From: DATLWR01 sp035576205
Lineage (GTDB): Bacteria > Pseudomonadota > Zetaproteobacteria > Mariprofundales > Mariprofundaceae
Reading direction: 5' to 3'
DNA: 25,841 bases
Assembly: GCA_035576205.1 (NCBI GenBank)
Contig: DATLWR010000027.1
Span: 1 to 25,841 of the forward strand
A model generated the notes under the pieces. The model saw only the letters and a list, made by a program, of their open reading frames with translations. It made no database searches and had not been told where the DNA came from. Made by a program: the position numbers and the translations under genes. The first letter of the stretch is position 1. Every line of letters begins with the position of its first letter. Positions 1-11,274 of this stretch are shown here, piece after piece.

Positions 1-515
1 TTCAGCGCAGCGTAGGCATTGTTCAGCCCGTCATAGCCGTAGAGCGAATCGTTGTCCTCGCGGGTGAATCCATCCGGGCCGTTGTCCACATCGAGCATGA
101 TGGCATCGAAGCCGCCCTTGTGTTCGCGCATCACCTTGCCGACATCCTGCTCCAGCACATCCACACGTTCGTCATTCAGCGGAAAGCCGGCGAGCTTGCC
201 CAGGTGTTCGCGATTCCAGCGCACCACCGAGGGTGCGAGTTCGGAGACAGTCACCCTGGCCTGCGGGCCGGAGTGGGTGAGGGCGGCGCGCAGGGTGAAG
301 CCCATGCCGAGGCCGCCCACCAGCAGGCGGGCCGGCTTCTTCGGATTCAGGTGCGCGCAGGCGAGCTCCGCCAGCACGTCTTCCGAATTGTGCAGGCGGC
401 TGTTCATCAGCTCGCCCTGCTGATCGACACGGATCGAGAACTCGTCGCCGCGCTGGTAGAGGCGCAGGACCGCGCCGTGTTCGGTGACGCTGTCGAGCAG
501 GGTGTAGGGGATCAT
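1..515 (-). CDS. Spermidine synthase-like SAM-binding protein (partial, 3' end outside window)
   Basis: About 171 N-terminal residues are visible; the gene runs off the left edge. It starts at an ATG that overlaps the truC stop as ATGA, so the two are probably translationally coupled. It has a Rossmann-type nucleotide-binding loop (LLVGGLGMGFTLR, about residues 60-72), an acidic residue at the end of the next strand (TVSELAP), and a later MLDVDNGPDGF segment. This layout is typical of the spermidine synthase / spermidine-synthase-like methyltransferase superfamily, which uses SAM or decarboxylated SAM. Whether this copy makes polyamines cannot be decided: the C-terminus is missing, and many short members next to unrelated genes are not proven aminopropyltransferases. 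It is the last visible gene of the minus-strand metH-truC cluster. Confidence 0.7.
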   Translation of the reverse strand, partial: MIPYTLLDSVTEHGAVLRLYQRGDEFSIRVDQQGELMNSRLHNSEDVLAELACAHLNPKKPARLLVGGLGMGFTLRAALTHSGPQARVTVSELAPSVVRWNREHLGKLAGFPLNDERVDVLEQDVGKVMREHKGGFDAIMLDVDNGPDGFTREDNDSLYGYDGLNNAYAAL

Positions 516-1260
516 GGCTGTGCCTCGGTCTGATAGTCGAACCTATCCATGATGCGCCGGAAGCCGGCATCGGGCTCGGCGCGGATGCAGACGCTTTCGC
601 CGCTGACAGGATGCCGGAAGGAAAGTTCGTGGGCGGCCAGCAACAGGCGATGACAGTCCAGCTGCTCGCGGAAAAAGGCGTTGTGCTTGCCGTCGCCGTG
701 CGTGGTGTCGCCGACGATGGGGTGGAAGATGTGCTTCATGTGGCGGCGAATCTGGTGCTTGCGGCCGGTGAGCGGCGACACCCGCAACAGCGAATAGCGC
801 GCCGTGGCATAGCGGCCGACCGCATGCGGCAGTTCCATGGTGCCGAGCCGCCGGTATTCGGTGACGGCGGTTTGCGCCGGCTTGTCCTGATCGGCATTGG
901 CATCGCTGAGTTTGTCCAGCTCTTCCCGGAGCGGGTAGTCGATGGTTTCCGTTTCCCGGGTATGGCCGCGCACGACGGCGAGATACGACTTCTGCGTCTC
1001 GCGCTCGGCAAAACGATCGGACATCAGGCGGGCGCTGTGCGGATCGAGTGCGAACAGCAGCACGCCGGAGGTCGGCTTGTCGAGGCGGTGCACCGGCCAG
1101 ACCCTTTGGCCGAGCTGATCGCGCAGCATCTGGATGGCGAAGCGCGTTTCGTGCCGGTCGATCGCCGAGCGGTGAACCAAAAGGCCGGCCGGCTTGTGGA
1201 TCGCCACCAGCCAGTCGTCCCGATAGACGACCGGCAGCTCCTCCGAAACTGTTGCCGGGA

Positions 1261-1285
<25 letters not shown>
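512..1285 (-). CDS. truC: tRNA pseudouridine(65) synthase TruC
   Basis: RluA-family pseudouridine synthase, expected to isomerise U65 of certain tRNAs. The catalytic-Asp motif HRLDKPTSGVLLF, the ELDKL segment and the C-terminal block TGRKHQIRRHMKHIFHPIVGD..HG are much closer to TruC than to RluA, RluC or RluD. The length is about 257 aa if the GTG at 1285 is used, against about 260 for E. coli TruC. The start is uncertain. The family N-terminus aligns near ELPVVYRDDWLV (about 1240), where no ATG, GTG or TTG lies in frame. The chosen GTG lies inside the 3' end of metH (stop at 1261-1263), giving a 25-bp overlap. The sequence read literally has no stop between metH and truC, because metH is frameshifted upstream. 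The stop overlaps the next gene's ATG by 4 bp. Confidence 0.85.
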
Positions 1286-4930
<3,645 letters not shown>

Positions 4931-4982
4931 GGAGCTTCCTGTGGGGGCAAGATTTTACGGGAGGCGCAGGATAACATGCAGG

Positions 4983-5029
4983 TGCGGTCAAAAGAACCGC
5001 AAGGCATGGCCGGCGGAACTCCCGCCGGC
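4983..5029 (-). promoter_or_regulatory. Two adjacent hairpins in the metH 5' leader
   Basis: Two perfect inverted repeats lie 54-100 bp upstream of the metH start. The one at 5009-5029 has an 8-bp stem (GCCGGCGG/CCGCCGGC) with a 5-nt loop. The one at 4983-5001 has a 6-bp stem (TGCGGT/ACCGCA) with a 7-nt loop. Neither is followed by a T tract in either direction, so they are not obvious terminators. I do not recognise the conserved cores of the cobalamin, SAM or SAH riboswitches here, although metH genes are often controlled by such elements. The role is unknown; leader RNA structure or operator are possible. Confidence 0.35.
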
Positions 5030-5162
5030 GTATGTAAGAAGATATCCTATTTCCATTGCGCGAAGTTTACCCTTACATTCCCATGCTTGCTTGCTTAATG
5101 TTTTCGGCCCCGTTGGGATGGGGGGAGGCTAACTTGCTAGGGATGGTAAGGTGGAAAGGGAT

Positions 5163-5801
5163 ATGAAGACTCGGGTATTGATCGTCGACGATCACAAGGT
5201 GGTGCGTCAGGGGCTGAGCGTACTGGTCAACAGTATCGAAGGGTTCGAGGTCGTCGGTGAGGCGGAGTGCGGCGAGAACGGCTATCGAAGTTATTTCGAT
5301 TGCCGCCCCGATATCGTGCTGCTCGACCTGAAGATGCCGGGCGAGGGCGGCTTGGGCATGTTGCGTCGCCTGCTGGCCCGTGATCCGAAGGCCCGCGTCA
5401 TCATGCTGACCATGTACAGCGATGTCGTTTTCCCCAAGCGCGTCCTCGAAATGGGTGCCAGGGGCTATCTGACCAAGGGCGTCGGACTGGAAGTGCTGAA
5501 GGAAGCGCTGTACACCGTCATGGCCGGCAAGAGTTTCGTCGAACCGGAACTGGCACAGCAGATGGTGGCCTCGGGCGATCAGGAGGCCAACAATCCCGCC
5601 AATATCCTGACACCGCGCGAATTCGAGGTGTTCGAGATGCTGGCCCGCGGCGACAGCGTACATCAGATCGCCGATCAGCTGCACCTGAGCCCGAAAACGG
5701 TCAATGTCCATCGCGGCAATGTGCTGAAGAAGCTGAAGGTGGCCAATCCGGTGCATCTCGCTCACATTGCCTTCCAGCACGGCGTATTGATCGATCAATA
5801 A
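5163..5801 (+). CDS. Orphan NarL/FixJ-type response regulator (receiver + LuxR HTH)
   Basis: A 212-aa two-domain transcription regulator. The receiver domain (about 1-120) has the acidic pair and His (VDDH, 9-11), phosphoacceptor Asp55 in VLLDLKMPG, and Lys105 in GYLTKG. The LuxR-type DNA-binding domain (about 147-210) has LTPREFEVFEMLARG and the recognition helix LSPKTVNVHRGNVLKKL. ATG 5163 gives the family's usual start (KTRVLIVDDH) with an AAGGG just upstream. A GTG at 5151 in the same frame would add four residues and cannot be excluded. There is no sensor kinase next to it in this window, so the partner and targets are unknown. It is divergent from metH across about 230 bp. Confidence 0.9.
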   Translation: MKTRVLIVDDHKVVRQGLSVLVNSIEGFEVVGEAECGENGYRSYFDCRPDIVLLDLKMPGEGGLGMLRRLLARDPKARVIMLTMYSDVVFPKRVLEMGARGYLTKGVGLEVLKEALYTVMAGKSFVEPELAQQMVASGDQEANNPANILTPREFEVFEMLARGDSVHQIADQLHLSPKTVNVHRGNVLKKLKVANPVHLAHIAFQHGVLIDQ

Positions 5802-5813
5802 GATCGATTGACG

Positions 5814-5838
5814 CCATTCGGCGTGTCCATTCGGCGTG
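5814..5838 (+). repeat. 12-bp tandem direct repeat between response regulator and vanZ-like gene
   Basis: CCATTCGGCGTG occurs at 5814-5825 and again at 5827-5838, a period of 13 bp. The first copy also forms a small hairpin with the preceding ACGCC (ACGCC-attc-GGCGT, 5811-5824). It could be a binding site or a simple slippage duplication; nothing else in the 110-bp gap is recognisable. Confidence 0.5.
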
Positions 5839-5912
5839 CACATTTCTTCCTGTCGCGCCGCATGCTTTGGCGGCATTGCATTCGTAGCGGTCGCAGGGGA
5901 GAAATCGGCCTT

Positions 5913-6284
5913 ATGCGTATCCTGCATCCCGCCCTGCTGCTTAGCTGGTGCCTGCTGATCTTCTGGCTCTCCTCGCGACCGGTTATTCCCACACCGTTGC
6001 TGTTCGAACATCAGGACAAGCTGTTTCATGCCGCCAGCTATGCCGTCATGGGCTGGCTGTTCTGGCGCTGGGGGCAGGCGGCACCTGCCTGGCCGGCAAG
6101 CCGGACAGTGGCTCTGGGCCTGCTGTTTTGCAGCCTTTACGGGGCGAGCGACGAATGGCACCAGTCGTTCGTGCCGGCCCGCGATGCCAGTACGGGCGAC
6201 TGGCTGGCGGACACTCTGGGAGCCGTACTGATGTTTGCTGTCCTGCATTGGCGAGCCGTGGCGGCCGTGCGGGCCAGGGGCTAA
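5913..6284 (+). CDS. VanZ-like small membrane protein
   Basis: A 123-aa hydrophobic protein with about four predicted helices: about 5-20 (ALLLSWCLLIFWLS), 40-55, 65-83 and 95-115. VanZ-family hallmarks are visible: WLSSRP near the N-terminus, HQDKLFHAASYAVMGWL in the middle, and YGASDEWHQSFVPARDASTGDWLADTLGA. The conserved charged pattern (D-K-x-x-H and DE-x-x-Q) matches VanZ-like proteins. VanZ itself is linked to teicoplanin resistance, but most bacterial members have no known function, so no resistance is implied. ATG 5913 is chosen because AGGGGAGA lies about 10 bp upstream and the hydrophobic N-terminus begins there. The gene ends 10 bp before nnr. Confidence 0.82.
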   Translation: MRILHPALLLSWCLLIFWLSSRPVIPTPLLFEHQDKLFHAASYAVMGWLFWRWGQAAPAWPASRTVALGLLFCSLYGASDEWHQSFVPARDASTGDWLADTLGAVLMFAVLHWRAVAAVRARG

Positions 6285-6294
6285 CCTAGGACGG

Positions 6295-7866
6295 ATGGAA
6301 AAACACTTCCCGGAGGGCAGGTTGAATCACGGCTGGCCGATACTGACCACCGAGCAGATGCGCTGGTCCGATACCTATACGATCAATGCGCTGGGCATTG
6401 CCGGTGAGATTCTGATGGCGGCGGCCGGCGACAGGGTCGTCGAGACCGCCATGCAGCTGGTTCCGGAAGGTCCGGTCTGCGTCGTGGCGGGGCCGGGCAA
6501 CAACGGCGGCGACGGTTTCGTCGCAGCCGGCCGTCTGCAGGCGATGCAACGGCCCGTTGTGTTGCTGCTGGTCGGCCGGCTGGAGCAGTTGCGCGGCGAT
6601 GCCGCAACCGTTGCGCGCCGCGCCGGTGAGGCCGGGGTGCCCATCATCGAGGTGGTCGACGAAGCTGGTCTGCAGGCGGCCGCTGAGCAGCTGGCGGCCG
6701 CCGGACTGATCATCGATGCGATGTTCGGCACAGGTCTCGGCCGTGCTCTCGATGGGCTGCCACGGGAGATGGTCGACCGGATCAATGCGGCGGGACGGCC
6801 GGTGCTGGCAGTCGACATCGCCAGCGGCATCCATGGCGATACCGGTGAGGTTTTCGGGGCTGCCGTGCGGGCGACGTGGACGCTGCCGATCGCCGCCTGC
6901 AAATGGGGGCATTGGCTGGGCGATGGGTATGGTTGTGCCGGCCGGGTGCTGGCACCGGCGGCCATCGGTATTCCTGCCGATATCATCCGTGAAGCGTGGG
7001 AGGTGGTGCCCGGCGGCTACCGCTCGGCACTGGTGATGCCGGCCGATCTGCCTGGCAGGTTCTGGCAGCCGCGGCGGCGGCAGTCGCACAAGGGGATGTT
7101 CGGCCACGTCTGGATATTCGGCGGTTCGGAGGGTTTCGCCGGCGCCCCACGGCTGGCGGCGCACGGTGCCTTTGCGGCCGGAGCCGGGCTGGTCAGCATC
7201 GCCTGTCCGGAAAGTGTCTGGCAGGCGATGACCGCCTCGGAGCTGGATGCGATGGTGCATCCCGACAGTACCGAGGCATGGAAAAAGGCCAACGTCATCG
7301 TGGCCGGCCCGGGCTGGGGCAAGGCCGGGATGGAAAAGCTTCCCGAGCTGATCGCGGCGGACTGTTCGCTGGTGGTCGATGCCGACGGTCTGAACCTGCT
7401 GGCGGGCAGCGAAACGCTCGCATCGGCCATGGCCAGGCGATCGGCGCTGAGCGTGCTGACGCCGCATCCGGGTGAGGCTGGCCGTCTGCTGGGCATGCCG
7501 ACGGCTGCCGTGCAGCACGACCGCCGGACCGCTGCCCTCGACCTCGCCCGCTGTTTTCGCGCCTGGGTGGTACTGAAAGGGGCCGGCAGTCTCGTGGTTT
7601 CGCCGGCCGGCGATATCTGGCTTTGTCCGTTCGGTTCGCCGAATCTGGCACAGGCCGGGACCGGCGACGTGCTGGCCGGCATGATCGGTGCGGTGCTGGC
7701 CCGCGGTCTGCCACCGGAAATGGCCATACCCGCTGCGGTCGCCCTGCATGCCATGGCCGGTGAGGCCGACGACTGGTTTATGGCCAGCGGCCTGGCCGGC
7801 AAGGTAGCCCAGAGGCGCCGCGAACTGGAGAACCGTGGCATTCATGCTGCAGGCCCGGAACAGTGA
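6295..7866 (+). CDS. nnr: Bifunctional NAD(P)HX epimerase/dehydratase Nnr
   Basis: Repairs hydrated NADH and NADPH. The N-terminal YjeF_N-type epimerase interconverts R and S hydrates, and the C-terminal ribokinase-like domain dehydrates S-NAD(P)HX using ADP. The epimerase half (about residues 15-220) shows GPGNNGGDGFVAAGRL, DAMFGTGLGR and DIASGIHGDTG. The dehydratase half (about 245-510) shows HKGMFGHVWIFGGSEGFAGAP, VDADGLNLL, LTPHPGEAGRLLG and the nucleotide-binding NLAQAGTGDVLAGMI. About 523 aa from ATG 6295, normal for fused Nnr. A TTG at 6322 is a serious alternative: GGAGGG lies just upstream and the resulting N-terminus (NHGWPILTTEQMR) is closer to the family. It follows vanZ by 10 bp and was probably co-transcribed. 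Confidence 0.93.
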   Translation: MEKHFPEGRLNHGWPILTTEQMRWSDTYTINALGIAGEILMAAAGDRVVETAMQLVPEGPVCVVAGPGNNGGDGFVAAGRLQAMQRPVVLLLVGRLEQLRGDAATVARRAGEAGVPIIEVVDEAGLQAAAEQLAAAGLIIDAMFGTGLGRALDGLPREMVDRINAAGRPVLAVDIASGIHGDTGEVFGAAVRATWTLPIAACKWGHWLGDGYGCAGRVLAPAAIGIPADIIREAWEVVPGGYRSALVMPADLPGRFWQPRRRQSHKGMFGHVWIFGGSEGFAGAPRLAAHGAFAAGAGLVSIACPESVWQAMTASELDAMVHPDSTEAWKKANVIVAGPGWGKAGMEKLPELIAADCSLVVDADGLNLLAGSETLASAMARRSALSVLTPHPGEAGRLLGMPTAAVQHDRRTAALDLARCFRAWVVLKGAGSLVVSPAGDIWLCPFGSPNLAQAGTGDVLAGMIGAVLARGLPPEMAIPAAVALHAMAGEADDWFMASGLAGKVAQRRRELENRGIHAAGPEQ

Positions 7867-7895
7867 TGGACGCCGTCCGATCCGGCTGCTATAAA
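7867..7895 (+). promoter_or_regulatory. Candidate sigma70-type promoter for sdhCDAB
   Basis: TGGACG (7867-7872), a 17-bp spacer, then TATAAA (7890-7895), immediately after the nnr stop and 28 bp before the sdhC ATG. The spacer is optimal and the -10 good; the -35 matches TTGACA at four of six positions. The same two hexamers with the same spacing occur upstream of rpe. Confidence 0.45.
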
Positions 7896-7922
7896 CCGAG
7901 CCTATGAAGGCTGGTGGAACAG

Positions 7923-8306
7923 ATGTCTGAAATGCCAATGTCGTCGCGACCTTCATCACCGAGACTTTCCATCTATCGCTGGCTGCCAGGCATGCTGGCA
8001 AGCATTGGCCACCGCGCTACCGGCCTGGTACTTGTCCTGTTCGTACCACTCTATCTCTGGTTGCTGCACGGCATGACCGGTAGTCCCGACAGTTTCACCG
8101 AAACCTACAACTGGCTGCATTCGCTGCTCGGCAAGGTCTGCCTGTGGCTCGGCGGTACCGCCTACGCCTACCATTTCATGAACGGTATCCGCTTCCTGCT
8201 GCTCGACATCGGCTGGGGCGAGGGGCGAGCCGTGATGCGCAATTCCGCACGGCTGGTGCTGGCTCTCGCCGCCCTGGTCTCGCTGCTGCTGGCGGTGATC
8301 CTGTGA
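7923..8306 (+). CDS. sdhC: Succinate dehydrogenase cytochrome b556 subunit SdhC
   Basis: Membrane anchor of complex II, 127 aa, with three helices (about 28-50, 70-92 and 105-127). The N-terminal signature RPSSPRLSIYRW is followed by the helix-I motif SIGHRATG, both typical of SdhC. A His in AYAYHFMNGIRFLLLDIG sits at the position of the haem b ligand of E. coli SdhC. The usual second His of the NGIRH motif is Phe here. ATG 7923 is preferred over the in-frame GTG at 7914 because a GGTGGA lies just upstream of the ATG. It overlaps sdhD by 4 bp. Confidence 0.92.
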   Translation: MSEMPMSSRPSSPRLSIYRWLPGMLASIGHRATGLVLVLFVPLYLWLLHGMTGSPDSFTETYNWLHSLLGKVCLWLGGTAYAYHFMNGIRFLLLDIGWGEGRAVMRNSARLVLALAALVSLLLAVIL

Positions 8307-8665
8307 AGCTGGTCAAGAATCCGGGCGCGGCCGGCAACGGTTTCGACGACTGGTACTGGCAGCGGCTCTCCGCCGTCGTGCTGGCGGTGTTGCTGCCGCT
8401 GCCGTTCTTCCTGCTGGCAGCGGTCTACAGCGGCAGCGTCGATCAGCTCGGCCTGCTCGATATCCTCGACAGTTTCATGTCGCGCCTGCTGCACACGCTG
8501 CTGATCATGGCCATGATCATGCACGCCTACATGGGGTTGAAGATCATCATCGAGGATTACCTGCACCAGATCGGCTGGCGGGTGCTGCTGATCGGCGGCA
8601 TGCTGGTCGCCATGGCCGGCATCGGCATCTGGTGGCTGGCATTGATCTGGGCCTGGGGCGGCTGA
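8303..8665 (+). CDS. sdhD: Succinate dehydrogenase membrane anchor SdhD
   Basis: A 120-aa hydrophobic anchor with three helices, second anchor of complex II. The segment LLIMAMIMHAYMGLKIIIEDYLH carries the conserved His near helix II and the Asp-Tyr pair of the quinone site (E. coli SdhD Asp82-Tyr83). The N-terminal WYWQRLSAVVLAVL is also typical. It starts at GTG 8303, overlapping the sdhC stop (GTGA), which implies coupled translation and equal amounts of the two anchors. The end lies 16 bp before sdhA. Confidence 0.9.
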   Translation: MKLVKNPGAAGNGFDDWYWQRLSAVVLAVLLPLPFFLLAAVYSGSVDQLGLLDILDSFMSRLLHTLLIMAMIMHAYMGLKIIIEDYLHQIGWRVLLIGGMLVAMAGIGIWWLALIWAWGG

Positions 8666-8681
8666 TGGCGGAGGCGGTTTA

Positions 8682-10478
8682 ATGGCATATCTCTCCTCGG
8701 ACAGGGTGACCCATCACTTTCATGACGTGGTGATTGTCGGTGCCGGGGGTGCCGGCATGCGCTGTGCCCTGCAGCTCGCCGATGCCGGCCACCGCGTGGC
8801 GGTGGTCAGCAAGGTGCTGCCGACCCGTTCGCACACCGTCGCCGCGCAGGGCGGCATCAACGCCTCGCTCGGCAATGTCGTCTCCGACAACTGGCAGTGG
8901 CACATGTACGACACGGTCAAGGGTTCCGACTACCTCGGCGACCAGGATGCCATCGAATACATGTGCCGTGCCGCACCGCAGCTGGTACGTGAGCTGGAGC
9001 ATCAGGGGGTGCCGTTCTCGCGACTCGACAACGGCACGATCTACCAGCGGCCGTTCGGCGGCCAGTCGCGCGATTTCGGCAAGGGCGGTCAGGCTTCGCG
9101 CACCTGCGCGGCCGCCGATCGCACCGGCCACGCCATCCTGCACACCATGTACCAGCAGAATCTCAGGGCCGGCACCCATTTCTACGAGGAGTTTTTCGCT
9201 CTCGACCTGATTACCGACGACGACGGCTGTCACGGAGTCATGGCCTGGGATATTGCCAGGGGGGCCTACCATCTCTTCCAGGCCAAGGCGGTGATCCTGG
9301 CGACGGGAGGTGCCGGCCGCGTCTTCCGTACCACCACCAATGCCCATATCTGCACCGGCGACGGTGGAGCGCTGGCGCTCGATGCCGGCCTGCCGCTGGA
9401 GGATATGGAGTTCTTCCAGTTTCACCCGACCGGCATCGCGCACGTCGGGCCGCTGATCACCGAAGGTGTGCGTGGCGAGGGCGGCTACCTGATCAACGCC
9501 GATGGTGAGCGTTTCATGGAGCGCTACGCGCCGACGGCCAAGGATCTGGCCAGCCGCGACGTCGTCTCCCGCGCCATGGCGATGGAGATTCGCGAGGGGC
9601 GCGGTTGTGGCCCGAACAAGGATTATGTGCTGCTCAAGCTCGACCATCTGGGCGAGGAACTGATCATGCAGCGGCTGCCGACCATCCACGAGCTGGCGCT
9701 GCGCTTTGCCGGTGTCGATTGCACCAAGGAGCCGATCCCGGTGCAGCCGACCATGCACTACACCATGGGGGGTATCCCGACCAACCGCTTCGGCGAGGTG
9801 GTGCATGCCAAGGGACGCAACAAGGAAACGGTGATGCCCGGCCTGTATGCGATCGGAGAGGCCGCCTGCGTTTCCGTGCACGGTGCCAACCGGCTGGGCG
9901 GCAATTCGCTGCTGGAGATCGTCGTTTTCGGCCGCGCCTGCGGTAACCAGGTGCTCAAGCGGCTGCGCGAGCACCGCTATCACACGACACTGTCTCCCGA
10001 TTGCTGGGAGCCCGGTGTGGCGCGCGTCGAGCGCTGGCTGGAGGGTGCCGGCAAGGGCGACGGCATACGCGTCTCGCATCTCAGGCAGCAGATGCAGCTC
10101 TTGATGCAGGATCATTTCAGCGTCTACCGCACCGAGGAGGTGATGGCCGAAGGGGTGGAGAAGCTCGAGGAACTCGTTGCCCGGCTTCCCGTGGCCTCGA
10201 TCGACGACGGTCACCGCATCTTCAATACCGAGCTGGTCGAAGCGATGGAGCTGGAGAACCTGATGGCGCTGGCACGCGTCACTGCGGCCGGTGCACTGGC
10301 GCGCAAGGAGTCGCGCGGCGCCCATGCCCGCGACGACTACCCGGCGCGTGATGACGACAAATGGCTGAAGCACACGCTGGCCAGCATCAGCCGCGGCAAG
10401 GTGAAGCTCGATTACAAACCGGTGCGCATACAGCCGATGACGGTCGAGTCGTTCCCGCCGAAGCCGAGGGTGTATTAA
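8682..10478 (+). CDS. sdhA: Succinate dehydrogenase flavoprotein subunit SdhA
   Basis: A 598-aa catalytic subunit that oxidises succinate to fumarate on the cytoplasmic face of the membrane. The FAD-binding Rossmann motif VVIVGAGGAGMRCAL is followed by RSHTVAAQGGINASLGN, whose His51 is the expected covalent FAD attachment site. Later signatures are GGQSRDFGKGGQASRTCAAADRTGH, FHPTGI, TEGVRGEGGYLIN (active-site region), MHYTMGGI and the dicarboxylate/FAD site HGANRLGGNSLLEIVVFGR. The C-terminal fumarate reductase/succinate dehydrogenase domain ends at residues 575-598. Length is normal (E. coli 588). ATG 8682 has GGAGG about 8 bp upstream. A long minus-strand ORF opposite it is a codon-bias shadow. 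Confidence 0.98.
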   Translation: MAYLSSDRVTHHFHDVVIVGAGGAGMRCALQLADAGHRVAVVSKVLPTRSHTVAAQGGINASLGNVVSDNWQWHMYDTVKGSDYLGDQDAIEYMCRAAPQLVRELEHQGVPFSRLDNGTIYQRPFGGQSRDFGKGGQASRTCAAADRTGHAILHTMYQQNLRAGTHFYEEFFALDLITDDDGCHGVMAWDIARGAYHLFQAKAVILATGGAGRVFRTTTNAHICTGDGGALALDAGLPLEDMEFFQFHPTGIAHVGPLITEGVRGEGGYLINADGERFMERYAPTAKDLASRDVVSRAMAMEIREGRGCGPNKDYVLLKLDHLGEELIMQRLPTIHELALRFAGVDCTKEPIPVQPTMHYTMGGIPTNRFGEVVHAKGRNKETVMPGLYAIGEAACVSVHGANRLGGNSLLEIVVFGRACGNQVLKRLREHRYHTTLSPDCWEPGVARVERWLEGAGKGDGIRVSHLRQQMQLLMQDHFSVYRTEEVMAEGVEKLEELVARLPVASIDDGHRIFNTELVEAMELENLMALARVTAAGALARKESRGAHARDDYPARDDDKWLKHTLASISRGKVKLDYKPVRIQPMTVESFPPKPRVY

Positions 10479-10530
10479 ATGAACGGCCTCAGAGCATCCT
10501 GCCTTCGGCCTTTTGGCATGCTTGCTAAAG

Positions 10531-10548
10531 CCGCCCATCCATGGGCGG
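10531..10548 (+). promoter_or_regulatory. Inverted repeat overlapping the sdhB ribosome-binding region
   Basis: CCGCCCA (10531-10537) and TGGGCGG (10542-10548) form a perfect 7-bp stem with a 4-nt loop in the 80-bp sdhA-sdhB gap. The 3' arm ends on the first two G of the GGAGG (10547-10551) that serves the sdhB ATG at 10559. In RNA the hairpin could partly mask that site or protect the 5' end of a processed sdhB message. No T tract follows, so it is not a terminator. Confidence 0.4.
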
Positions 10549-10558
10549 AGGGGGCGAC

Positions 10559-11269
10559 ATGTCTGAAATGATTCGCCTTGAAGTCTACCGCTTCGATCCG
10601 GAATCGGGCGACAAGCCGTACATGCAGCCCTTCGAGGTGCCGGTCACCAAGCCGGGCATGAAGCTGCTCGATGCGCTGAACCACATCAAATGGGAACTCG
10701 ACGGCACGCTTACTTACCGTCGTTCCTGTGGCGAGGGGGCATGCGGTTCTGACGGCCTGAACATCAACGGTGTCAACGGTCTGGCCTGCATCACGCCGAT
10801 CGCAGGACTCAGGCAGCCGATCGCCGTACGGCCGTTGCCGGGCATGCCGGTGATTCGCGATCTGGTGGTCGACATGGAGCACTTCTTCGACCAGTACCGG
10901 CAAGTGCAGCCGTGGCTGAAGCGTTTCACGCCGATGCCCGAGCACGAGATCCTGCAGTCGCCCGAACAGCGTACCCGCATCGACGGCTCCTACGAGTGCA
11001 TCCTCTGCGCCTGCTGCACCACCTCCTGCCCGTCATGGTGGTGGAATGGCGACCGCTTCCTGGGCCCGGCAGCGCTCCTGCACGCCAACCGCTGGATCGA
11101 GGATTCGCGCGACGAGGCGATGGGCGAGCGCCTCGGGCAGCTCGAGGACGCCTTCCGGCTCTACCGCTGCCACCAGATCATGAACTGCATGGAGTCCTGT
11201 CCGAAGGAGCTGAACCCGACAGCGGCCATCAACAACATCAAGCGCAAGATCCTGGCCCGCAAGTCCTGA
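10559..11269 (+). CDS. sdhB: Succinate dehydrogenase iron-sulfur subunit SdhB
   Basis: A 236-aa electron-transfer subunit linking SdhA to the SdhCD quinone site. The N-terminal plant-type ferredoxin domain holds the 2Fe-2S ligands in RRSCGEGACGSDGLNINGVNGLAC (Cys57, Cys62, Asp65 in the position also used by E. coli, Cys77). The C-terminal domain holds the 4Fe-4S and 3Fe-4S ligands in CILCACCTTSCPSWWW and CHQIMNCMESCPKELNP. Length matches E. coli SdhB (238). An in-frame ATG at 10541 would add six Gly-rich residues. ATG 10559 is chosen because GGAGGGGG ends 4 bp upstream and the family begins there. The sdhE start follows 5 bp after the stop. Confidence 0.97.
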   Translation: MSEMIRLEVYRFDPESGDKPYMQPFEVPVTKPGMKLLDALNHIKWELDGTLTYRRSCGEGACGSDGLNINGVNGLACITPIAGLRQPIAVRPLPGMPVIRDLVVDMEHFFDQYRQVQPWLKRFTPMPEHEILQSPEQRTRIDGSYECILCACCTTSCPSWWWNGDRFLGPAALLHANRWIEDSRDEAMGERLGQLEDAFRLYRCHQIMNCMESCPKELNPTAAINNIKRKILARKS

Positions 11270-11274
11270 ATAAT

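Noticed and set aside
4931..5100. Cobalamin, SAM or SAH riboswitch ahead of metH
   Set aside because: Hairpins exist, but I could not find the conserved core sequences of these classes by eye, so no riboswitch is called.
5073..6248. 391-codon minus-strand frame opposite the response regulator and vanZ-like gene
   Set aside because: Both plus-strand genes carry clear motifs and ribosome-binding sites; the antisense product does not.
6286..8001. 571-codon minus-strand frame opposite nnr
   Set aside because: Nnr motifs on the plus strand are unambiguous; the antisense product has no coherent domain.
10479..10530. CCTTCGGCC... sequence after sdhA as an intrinsic terminator
   Set aside because: The stem is only 3 bp and the T run is interrupted; sdhB must still be transcribed from the same operon.
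8679..10538. 619-codon open frame on the minus strand opposite sdhA
   Set aside because: It mirrors sdhA almost exactly, its protein is rich in His/Arg/Gln/Val without family motifs, and SdhA is certain. This is a codon-bias shadow in GC-rich DNA.
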